A stretch of DNA of 64,000 nucleotides. Origin: an uncultured Eggerthellaceae bacterium (GTDB lineage: Bacteria > Actinomycetota > Coriobacteriia > Coriobacteriales > Eggerthellaceae). This document shows, piece after piece, positions 41,588 to 48,621 of the stretch (the first letter of the stretch is position 1; each line of letters starts with the position of its first letter). The notes beneath the pieces were generated by a model, which saw only the letters and a list, made by a program, of their open reading frames with translations, was not told the DNA's origin and searched no databases. The stretch is taken from assembly GCA_910584145.1 (NCBI GenBank), contig CAJTXX010000003.1, positions 20,957-84,956 on the forward strand, given 5' to 3'. Both the position numbers and the translations under genes were made by a program.

Positions 41588-41833
41588 ATGAACAACCATC
41601 ATCGCTATTTTGGAAGTGCGGCGAAGGCGGCGTCATGCATCATCGAACATGACTATGATGAGGAAGAGCTATGCAACGCTGATGAGCGCATTTGCTTTTA
41701 TTTTGATAGCGGAATGGGTGCAGAGCTGATTGGGTGTTTTATGGGGTCATGGGAATTTGAGGAGTGGCTTTGCAGTGATCTGACATTCGAAGAGTGGCAG
41801 GTTGTAAACCGAAGCCAGCATGCTGGCTCATGA
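41588..41833 (+). CDS. Small acidic hypothetical protein
   Basis: 81 aa, strongly acidic: IIEHDYDEEELCNADERICFYFDSG, then GSWEFEEWLCSDLTFEEWQVV. No domain recognised. Small acidic element proteins can mimic DNA (antirestriction proteins are an example), but no family motif supports that here. Its start is buried in the hairpin ending at 41582. Confidence 0.5.
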   Translation: MNNHHRYFGSAAKAASCIIEHDYDEEELCNADERICFYFDSGMGAELIGCFMGSWEFEEWLCSDLTFEEWQVVNRSQHAGS

Positions 41834-41976
41834 ATCGCTTCTCTGATGCTTTACAGCATGGTGTTCTGAAAACTATAGTTTTGGGAGATTGTCTTGTCGG
41901 ATGTATGCCTTGGCATGAGCCATGGAAAAAGGCGATAGCGCATCGCGTCGTCTAAACGTACAGTGAGGAGCCTGGT

Positions 41977-43125
41977 TTGTATCCTGACGCAATATGGAAA
42001 CGTGGCATGCATTCGCTCGCGGAACTGCTCCAAGGCATTGATTGGCATAAGGAGACGCTGGAGATTTACCAACAGATCGCAGAGAGGCTCATCGATGCGG
42101 CCGAATGTGATTCTGTCAGCATTCGCTTGTTGGCATTGACCGGGGATGAAATGATCGGATACGTATTTGCTGGTGCTGCAGAGCCTCTCGCAAAAGCACA
42201 GTTTCCGACTCTTCCGCAAGGCGTCGGAAGGATGAACCGCATATTCGAAGAGCAGCGACCGCTCGTTTATGATTTCAATGATCCAGACGATCAAGATATC
42301 CAGAGTGAAGATGGAGTGAAGCTGGGATATAGCCATGCGGTCGTGGTTCCACTCGTTGCAGGAGACAGCACTGTTGGAACCGTTGATTTCATGTTCAAGG
42401 ATGGGCAGTATGATAGCAGCGAAGACAATGTTGCTTTTCTGAATGAACTGTGTCGGATCATCGGCCCCTTATCCGATCTTCTGAGCATAACCGATGAGTT
42501 GGTTGAATTGAGGGTCAGCGAAGAGGGGAAACGCATTGGGTCTGAGCTTCACGACAACTTCGCTGAGCCTCTCAGCGTCATAGCGCTAGAGGCTGATAAG
42601 GCGCTGCTGGCTCAAGAGGAAGCTGATGAGCGCCAGGTGAATGATTCGCTCACGAAGATTTCCACTCTCAGCAGACAGTCGTTCGGCATGATGGTGGATG
42701 AGGTCGCACTGCTCCATTCTGCATCGAAGATGTCGGAAGACCTTATAGAGGATATTCGACGCTATGTCACGAATTTTCAGGCGCAATGGGGAATCGATAT
42801 TGATCTGGTGACGCCTGATGAAGCGTTGGTCGTTTCGCGAAACGTTGGAAACCAAGCAATGCGCATATTGCATGAAGCGCTCTCGAATGTGCTGAGGCAC
42901 TCTCGCGCCGACCACGCCATAGTGAGGGTGGTGAACGAAGGCAGAGCCATAGGGTTGAGCATCGAAGACCGTGGCTGCGGGTTCGACATCAAGCGCAGAG
43001 TCTCTGGGAGTCTTGGCCTGAGGCTCATGGAGGAACGTGCGCGCTGTGTTGGTGGAAGGTTGGCCATCGCTTCTGTGATCAGCGAGGGGACGACTGTTTT
43101 TGCTGATTTGCCAAGGATCGCATAA
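41977..43125 (+). CDS. NarX-type sensor histidine kinase with GAF domain
   Basis: 382 aa from TTG 41977 (gaggag upstream). A cytosolic GAF-like sensor fills residues 25-165 (ETLEIYQQIAERLIDAAECDSVSIRLLAL, then HAVVVPLVAGDSTVGTVDFMF). The HisKA_3 box follows, with phospho-acceptor His192 in GSELHDNFAEPLS. The ATPase lobe has ILHEALSNVLRHSRADHAIV (N box) and IEDRGCGFDI (G1 box). No membrane segment is visible, so it probably senses an intracellular aromatic. It partners the LuxR regulator 20 bp downstream and lies directly upstream of the transhydroxylase genes. Confidence 0.92.
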   Translation: MYPDAIWKRGMHSLAELLQGIDWHKETLEIYQQIAERLIDAAECDSVSIRLLALTGDEMIGYVFAGAAEPLAKAQFPTLPQGVGRMNRIFEEQRPLVYDFNDPDDQDIQSEDGVKLGYSHAVVVPLVAGDSTVGTVDFMFKDGQYDSSEDNVAFLNELCRIIGPLSDLLSITDELVELRVSEEGKRIGSELHDNFAEPLSVIALEADKALLAQEEADERQVNDSLTKISTLSRQSFGMMVDEVALLHSASKMSEDLIEDIRRYVTNFQAQWGIDIDLVTPDEALVVSRNVGNQAMRILHEALSNVLRHSRADHAIVRVVNEGRAIGLSIEDRGCGFDIKRRVSGSLGLRLMEERARCVGGRLAIASVISEGTTVFADLPRIA

Positions 43126-43144
43126 GGGGATGTCGGTGCAGCCT

Positions 43145-43810
43145 ATGTCAGAACGAGCAAGGATAGTGATCGTTGACGATCAAGCGCTGTATAGGGAAGG
43201 TCTGATCGAACTGTTCAGAAGATGGGATGAATTCTCTATAGTCGGTGATGCGGATAGCGGTGAAGGAGCTATAGAGCTTTGCGCTCAGCACCGACCCGAT
43301 CTTGTGCTCTTGGATGTGAAGATGCCGAACGTTGACGGAATAGAGGCTTGTGGGGTGATCCGCGGACGATTTCCAGACACTGCAGTTGTGATGCTGTCGC
43401 TCTATGGCGAGAAAGAGCGAGTTTTGGGAGCCATTGCAAATGGCGCTGATGGGTATCTTCTGAAGAGCATCCATGCAAAGCAACTGCGAAGCAAATTGCG
43501 CTCGGTGCTTGGAGGTGGAGGAGCTCTTTCAGACGAGGCTTCATCCATCTGCATCGAGGCGCTTCGCAGGCTCAGTTTTGGCATCGTTGATCAGAAAGAG
43601 ACGAACAGGCTTGCTTCTTTGATGACGGTACATGAAAGAGAGATCTTGCGTTTTGTGGCCGTCGGTGCTTCCAACAAGGAGATCGCTGACAGCCTTCATA
43701 TCAGTGAAAGCACCGTCAAGAAGCAGTTGAGCCAGCTTATGATGAAGCTGGGGTTGGCCAACCGCGTGCAGGCTGCGGTTTTCGCACTGCGCTCCGGACT
43801 TGCACAGTAG
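43145..43810 (+). CDS. LuxR/NarL-family response regulator
   Basis: 221 aa. The receiver domain begins RIVIVDDQALYREGLIELF and has the phospho-acceptor Asp in LVLLDVKMPNVDG, the Thr/Ser region VVMLSLYGEKE and the Lys in YLLKSIHAKQL. The C-terminal LuxR helix-turn-helix is TVHEREILRFVAVGASNKEIADSLHISESTVKKQL. It should control the transhydroxylase operon in response to the kinase. ATG 43145 is chosen for the usual spacing to the receiver; ATG 43130 is in frame. Confidence 0.93.
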   Translation: MSERARIVIVDDQALYREGLIELFRRWDEFSIVGDADSGEGAIELCAQHRPDLVLLDVKMPNVDGIEACGVIRGRFPDTAVVMLSLYGEKERVLGAIANGADGYLLKSIHAKQLRSKLRSVLGGGGALSDEASSICIEALRRLSFGIVDQKETNRLASLMTVHEREILRFVAVGASNKEIADSLHISESTVKKQLSQLMMKLGLANRVQAAVFALRSGLAQ

Positions 43811-43848
43811 CAGTGACCAAAAGTTACTGACAATCTACTTTAGTTACC

Positions 43849-43883
43849 TCACGCATGGCCAAATGTGACCATGCGTGGGTTTT
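43849..43883 (+). terminator. Terminator after the two-component genes
   Basis: CACGCATGG (43850-43858) and CCATGCGTG (43869-43877) form a stem with a 10-nt loop, followed by GGTTTT. It isolates the regulator genes from the catabolic operon, so the latter needs its own promoter in 43884-43979. Confidence 0.8.
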
Positions 43884-43917
43884 GGCGATCGAACATCCTC
43901 TCTATTCTTGGTTCAGT

Positions 43918-43952
43918 GGCTCATGCAAGCGGTTCCGCTTTGTGCATGAGCC
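43918..43952 (+). promoter_or_regulatory. Inverted repeat in the leader of transhydroxylase operon 1
   Basis: GGCTCATGCA (43918-43927) and TGCATGAGCC (43943-43952) are perfect complements; inside them AAGCGG-TTC-CGCTT can extend the hairpin. It ends 28 bp before the first start codon. It may be an operator for the adjacent LuxR-type regulator, or an RNA hairpin at the transcript's 5' end. The sequence alone does not decide. Confidence 0.5.
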
Positions 43953-43979
43953 GTATAGAACTCGACGAGAGGAGATGGA

Positions 43980-44195
43980 ATGCCACGGTTCACGAAAGAC
44001 ACGAAGCTGAAGGTCATCGTCGACGATCCTGAGGCTAGCGCCATTCTGCAAGAGTGGTTTCCCATGGACCTGCACGGGTCAATGGTGAAGATGGCGTATG
44101 GGATGACGCTTGAGAAGTGTTTTTCCTTTCCGCAGGTGAAAGTGACGGATGAGGAAAAGGAGCAGATCTACCAACAGCTGGCTGAACTCGGCTAG
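43980..44195 (+). CDS. 71-aa protein leading transhydroxylase operon 1
   Basis: MPRFTKDTKLKVIVDDPEAS, then WFPMDLHGSMVKMAYGMTLEKCFSFPQ. Short helical segments recall the small domains attached to other anaerobic enzymes (T-K-D-T-x-L-K-x-I-x-x-D-P-E-A), but I do not recognise a named family. It is the first gene of the operon, 27 bp before the large subunit; aggagatgga precedes the ATG. The second transhydroxylase set has no such leader gene. Possible chaperone or regulator. Confidence 0.65.
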   Translation: MPRFTKDTKLKVIVDDPEASAILQEWFPMDLHGSMVKMAYGMTLEKCFSFPQVKVTDEEKEQIYQQLAELG

Positions 44196-44222
44196 CCCCC
44201 ATCTTGAGAGAGGAGAATCGTC

Positions 44223-46829
44223 ATGGGGATCAAGGTAGACAAGAGAGTCATCAAACCTGTTGCATGCAGCTCTACTGGGGGTGATCCAGTCGTCGTTGAG
44301 TCCTCGGACGGCAAGATCGTCCGCATCAGACCGTGCAACTGGACGGAAAGCTATACGGAAGAGGAGCTGAAGGACACTTTCTGGGAGATCGATGCACGCG
44401 GTAAGAAGCTGAAGTGTCCTCGCAAGGCGATGCCTCCTTACTACGCACTGGCATACAAGAAAAAGACTTATTCGAAAGACCGCGTCATGTACCCTTTGAA
44501 GCGCGTCGATTGGGAACCAGGCGGAGATCCAGACAAAGTCAATGCGCAAAACCGCGGCAAGAGCGGCTATGAGCGCATCTCGTGGGATGAGGCTATTGAT
44601 ATCCTTGAATCCGAGATACGCCGCATGTACGACACTTACGGCCCCTATGGCATCCTAGCCATCGGCTATGACGGTCACAAGGAGTCCAAGTGCGTGCATT
44701 ATGGCTCCGGCTGTCAGATGCAAGTGCTGCGCATGATCGGTGGCTACATTCGTGAAGTGCGCACCCCTGACTCGGTAGAGGGGTTCTATTGGGGTGGCAA
44801 GCATGTATGGGGTACTGGCGCATGGGACGGCCTGGGTCTTCCCGAGGAGTACTACAACACGATGAAGGATGTCTCAGAGCATACCGAGTTCTTGGTGATG
44901 CAGGCGGGAGACCTTGAGACGACGGCTAACTATGCCTCCCAGTTTCAAAGCTGCATGATGAAGTATTGGCTTGATCTAGGCATCGAGATGGTGGCTGTGG
45001 ACCCGTTCGGCACCTATACCGCAATGGCGCATGATGAGATCACGTGGATCCCCATCCTCCCGAACACGGACGCTGCGCTTGATTTCGCTTTGATCAACGT
45101 ATGGATCAAAGAAGGGCTCTACGACAAGGAGTACGTGGACACCCACACTATCCATTTCGACAAGATGGCGGACTACGTCATGGGCAAGGACGACGGCATT
45201 GAGAAGACCCCTGAATGGGCTTCGAAGATAACCGGCATCCCAGAGTGGACCATCAAGGCGCTCGCGCGCAAATGGGGAACCTCCGCTACCACGATCGCGC
45301 ACTTCTGTGGGGCGCATATCCGTGGGCCCTACAGCTTCGAGCCGGGGCGCACGGAGTACTATAAGCTTGCGATGCAGGGCATCGGCAAACCTGGCGTGCA
45401 GATGATCCACCTGTTCTCGTGGAACGTTGCCGAGCAGGTGGTTCCCAGCGTGGGCGGCATGCTCTCCTTCATGTACATGGGGCACGCTGATATGCAAGAC
45501 ATTCCTGGACCCACATCGCTGCCGCGTACGGCAGTGCATCATGCCATCATGGATGGCAAGTACGAATGGTATGGCAGTCCCTCCATCATCATGGCACCGC
45601 CCGAGGATCAGTTCATCAAGCGCACGTATCCGTGCGAGGAGGCAAATGGAACCGAGTTCCATATGATCTGGTCCGAGAAAGCATCGAACCAGGGTTCTTG
45701 GAATGGCGGCTTCTATCTACAGGATGCTTACCGCAATCCGAAGATCGAGTTCTTCGTTTCCAACCATCAATGGATGCAGCAAGACACCATCTTCGCTGAC
45801 CTCATTCTGCCTGTGACCACATGCCTTGAGGAAGTGGACTCCATCGGTTCTAGCCAGGGCGGGTCTCTTTGTTTCTATGGCGTGCAGGAGAGGGCCTGTG
45901 ACGTAGTGGGCGAATCGAAGTCCGACTATGAGATCGCAGCAGAGCTGGCGAAACGTTTCGGTATCTACGAGGAGTACACAAAAGGCCTGAGCGTGGATGA
46001 GGAGATCGCTGCAGCGTACGAAGAATCGTTCATCAAGGACTTCATCAGCTTCGATGAACTGAAGAAAAGGCAGTACTTCATACCGCCTGTGAATCCGGAC
46101 TGGAAAGACATCCCTGCCGGCATGCGCGAGTTCTATGAGGACCCTGAGAGCCATCCGCTCCATACGCCATCAGGCAAGATTGAATTCTGGAGCGAAGCCT
46201 TGGCTGAACACTTCCCCGACGATAAAGAACGCACGCCAATGGCGAGGTGGACCATCGGCGGCTCCAAGGAGGACGGTTTCGCTCATGATGAGTCCCAGTG
46301 GGGAGAAAAAGCGAAGACATATCCGCTGCTGCTCAACACGAGCCCGGGTCGCTGGCGCATCCATGTGCAGAACGACGACATTTGCTGGCTGCGTGAGATC
46401 CAGACTTGCAAGATTCGTGGCAAGGATGGATATATGTATGAGCCGGTATGGATGTGCCCGGAGTTGGCGGCCGAACGCGGCATCCAGAACGGCGACATCG
46501 TGAAAGTTTTCAACGGTCAGGGAATCGTGTTGGGTGCTGCGCGCATATCCGAGCGCGTGCTCCCGAATTCCATCAAGATGGATAAGGGTGCTCATCCCGA
46601 TCCCATCGCACCGCACATCGACCGTGGAGGGTGCACGAATCTCATCAGTCCGCCCGATCCCATCTCCAAGCATTGCGAAGGCTTCGTGGTCACGGGTTAT
46701 TTGGTGGATGTTGCCAAGCTGGAGGATGCGGAGATGGAACAGTGGAAAAGGGATTACCCGGAGAACTTCGCCCGTACCTATGATCCGGCGTCTGGGTCAA
46801 GCCGTGCTGGTTGGATCGTGAAAGAGTAG
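44223..46829 (+). CDS. Pyrogallol-phloroglucinol transhydroxylase-type large subunit 1
   Basis: 868 aa, molybdopterin enzyme of the DMSO-reductase superfamily without a Tat signal or N-terminal iron-sulfur cysteines, as in transhydroxylase. His152 (DGHKESK), Asp183 and Ser184 (TPDSVEG) align in wording with the active-site His and Asp and the serine molybdenum ligand known for the Pelobacter enzyme. ISWDEAIDILESEI and the C-terminal GAHPDPIAPHIDRGGCTNLISP are family hallmarks. It should move hydroxyl groups between aromatic rings in the cytoplasm. It pairs with the ferredoxin-like subunit 10 bp downstream. The true substrate may differ from pyrogallol. Confidence 0.9.
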   Translation: MGIKVDKRVIKPVACSSTGGDPVVVESSDGKIVRIRPCNWTESYTEEELKDTFWEIDARGKKLKCPRKAMPPYYALAYKKKTYSKDRVMYPLKRVDWEPGGDPDKVNAQNRGKSGYERISWDEAIDILESEIRRMYDTYGPYGILAIGYDGHKESKCVHYGSGCQMQVLRMIGGYIREVRTPDSVEGFYWGGKHVWGTGAWDGLGLPEEYYNTMKDVSEHTEFLVMQAGDLETTANYASQFQSCMMKYWLDLGIEMVAVDPFGTYTAMAHDEITWIPILPNTDAALDFALINVWIKEGLYDKEYVDTHTIHFDKMADYVMGKDDGIEKTPEWASKITGIPEWTIKALARKWGTSATTIAHFCGAHIRGPYSFEPGRTEYYKLAMQGIGKPGVQMIHLFSWNVAEQVVPSVGGMLSFMYMGHADMQDIPGPTSLPRTAVHHAIMDGKYEWYGSPSIIMAPPEDQFIKRTYPCEEANGTEFHMIWSEKASNQGSWNGGFYLQDAYRNPKIEFFVSNHQWMQQDTIFADLILPVTTCLEEVDSIGSSQGGSLCFYGVQERACDVVGESKSDYEIAAELAKRFGIYEEYTKGLSVDEEIAAAYEESFIKDFISFDELKKRQYFIPPVNPDWKDIPAGMREFYEDPESHPLHTPSGKIEFWSEALAEHFPDDKERTPMARWTIGGSKEDGFAHDESQWGEKAKTYPLLLNTSPGRWRIHVQNDDICWLREIQTCKIRGKDGYMYEPVWMCPELAAERGIQNGDIVKVFNGQGIVLGAARISERVLPNSIKMDKGAHPDPIAPHIDRGGCTNLISPPDPISKHCEGFVVTGYLVDVAKLEDAEMEQWKRDYPENFARTYDPASGSSRAGWIVKE

Positions 46830-46839
46830 GAGCTGACAG

Positions 46840-47640
46840 ATGAAGACGTTGTTGATCGACTTGGACAAGTGCGTCGGCTGCTACGCTTGCCAGGTCGGAT
46901 GTAAGGATGAGCATTGCGAGCAGTCATGGATGCCTTACGCTGAGGCGCAACCGGAGACGGGACAATTCTGGATGCGCGTGGATGAGCGAGAAAGGGGCAA
47001 GCGGCCGCACGTGAAGGTCACCTACATTCCCACTCCTTGTCAGCACTGTGCTGATGCACCGTGCATGAAGGTGGCAAAAGACGGAGCGGTGTATCGCCGT
47101 GAAGATGGATTGGTGATAATCGATCCAGAGAAGGCCAAGGGGCAGAAAGCCATCAAGGATGCATGTCCCTACCATGCCATTTACTGGAACGATGTCCTGA
47201 ATATCCCGCAAAAGTGCACTGGTTGTGCGCATCTCATCGATGAGGGCGACACCATCACGCACCCGCGTTGCTATGACAATTGCGTGCACGGTGCCATTTC
47301 TTGGGGCGAAGAGAGTGCTCTTGATCTTGCTGATGCCGAGAGGTTGCATCCTGAGTTCGGCACATCTCCGAAGATCTGGTACAAGGGATTGCCGAAGCGC
47401 TTCATCGCGGGTCGTGTATACGATCCAGAAGAAAAGGAGGTCGTGGAAGGAGCGGTCGTCACAGCATCCGGAGGCGGTGGCTCATTCACGACGAAGACCA
47501 ACTGGATTGGCGATTTCTGGTTGAGGGGGTTGCCTGACGGTGACTGGACGGTGTCTATCGAGGGCCAAGGCAAGAAGAAGGTCTTGGAGGTGTCCACCAA
47601 GCAAGAGGATGTTGGCCTGGGGGATGTGCCCCTGAACTGA
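46840..47640 (+). CDS. Transhydroxylase-type iron-sulfur subunit 1
   Basis: 266 aa. The ferredoxin part has CVGCYACQVGCKDEHC (about 11-26), CQHCADAPC and CPYHAIYWND with CTGCAHL, enough cysteines for three [4Fe-4S] clusters. The C-terminal 75 residues (FIAGRVYDPEEKEVVEGAVVTASGGGGSFTTKTNWIGDFWLRGLPDG) form a Cna-B/carboxypeptidase-regulatory-like beta domain, as in the small subunit of Pelobacter transhydroxylase. It has the same length, 266 aa, as the second copy at 51363. A terminator follows. Confidence 0.92.
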   Translation: MKTLLIDLDKCVGCYACQVGCKDEHCEQSWMPYAEAQPETGQFWMRVDERERGKRPHVKVTYIPTPCQHCADAPCMKVAKDGAVYRREDGLVIIDPEKAKGQKAIKDACPYHAIYWNDVLNIPQKCTGCAHLIDEGDTITHPRCYDNCVHGAISWGEESALDLADAERLHPEFGTSPKIWYKGLPKRFIAGRVYDPEEKEVVEGAVVTASGGGGSFTTKTNWIGDFWLRGLPDGDWTVSIEGQGKKKVLEVSTKQEDVGLGDVPLN

Positions 47641-47668
47641 CTCACTGTATAAGCCGTGAGCTGAGAAC

Positions 47669-47725
47669 CTGAGAGCGCCCAGGGCGCATGTCTGATGACG
47701 AGCCCGATGGTGCTCTCAGCTTTTT
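47669..47725 (+). terminator. Terminator of transhydroxylase operon 1
   Basis: CTGAGAGCGCC (47669-47679) pairs with GGTGCTCTCAG (47709-47719) including one G-U. An inner GCGCC/GGCGC hairpin sits in the loop, and TTTTT follows at 47721-47725. Confidence 0.85.
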
Positions 47726-47784
47726 ATAATACAAAGCATCAAGGGGGAATGCGTTCGTTGCAGGGAGTGTGCAGCGGCGGAATT

Positions 47785-47793
47785 GGGGGGGGG
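47785..47793. repeat. G9 homopolymer at the tetR-type start
   Basis: Nine G residues end 5 bp before ATG 47799 and act as, or overlap, the ribosome site. An upstream in-frame GTG (47769) reads through the run, so slippage would disconnect that longer form and alter spacing for the shorter one. Confidence 0.5.
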
Positions 47794-47798
47794 CTTCC

Positions 47799-48362
47799 AT
47801 GGATGTGCGCGAGCTGGTTGAGAGTGCTTTCAAGGAGTTGTTGAGAGATAAACCGTATGGAAAGATCACGGTATCTGAGATCTGCCGAATGGCTGGTGTG
47901 ACGCGCAAAGCGTTCTATTCGGTCTTCCGTGACAAAGAGGCGGTCGTCGAGGCATTGTTCGATGAGCACGTTGTGAATCGCTTGCGCGATCTGCATCGGT
48001 TGTTCAGCTTGCAGGACAGGATGACGCTCAATGACACGTTCGTCGTGCGCATGTATGAAGCCATCTATGCTGAGAAAGACTACTACATCAATCTGGTCGG
48101 TCCACTACGCGGGCATGATGATACGTTCCTTCGCGTGGTGACCAATTCGATCTACAAGTTTAACATGGATAATACTTCCATACTTGATGTCATACAGTCG
48201 GAACGCAAGCGTGATTATGTCGCTTACTATTTCGCTTCATCCCAAGCCATGCTCATGCAGAAGTGGATCAGCGACAGAATGGACATCGGACCCGATGTCC
48301 TCGCAGAGATCTACAACGATTTGACAATGCCGTTCCTTCTGACGCTTCTTGACCGTCGTTGA
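47799..48362 (+). CDS. TetR-family regulator
   Basis: 187 aa. ELVESAFKELLRDKPYGKITVSEICRMAGVTRKAFYSVFRDKEAVVEALF is the TetR helix-turn-helix with the conserved K-I-T-V-x-x-I and F-Y-x-x-F-x-x-K. The ligand domain is helical (YEAIYAEKDYYINLVGPLRG). It lies between the two transhydroxylase operons and probably controls the second, upstream of which the 259-bp leader has room for an operator. The start follows a run of nine G residues, which may make its expression variable. Confidence 0.9.
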   Translation: MDVRELVESAFKELLRDKPYGKITVSEICRMAGVTRKAFYSVFRDKEAVVEALFDEHVVNRLRDLHRLFSLQDRMTLNDTFVVRMYEAIYAEKDYYINLVGPLRGHDDTFLRVVTNSIYKFNMDNTSILDVIQSERKRDYVAYYFASSQAMLMQKWISDRMDIGPDVLAEIYNDLTMPFLLTLLDRR

Positions 48363-48621
48363 TGACGCGCGCACCTTTGCGCTTCCTGCAAGATCCTGCC
48401 GTTCGTGCCCCTCAAAACACCTCAGACACAGAAGCGGCAGATTGAGCAGAATTTGGATACAAATGACTTGAAATGTCCCTCTGGTTGCTCAGGCGCAAGC
48501 GATTGAACCAGCAATGGACCAATGCGCGGATCATGGTCATTGCCCCTCTTCTCCTCACTTTGGTTTGATGAATACAAGAAGTCCGCCAGTGCGGCGGGCT
48601 GAGGAGCGAGAGGAGTGCGGC

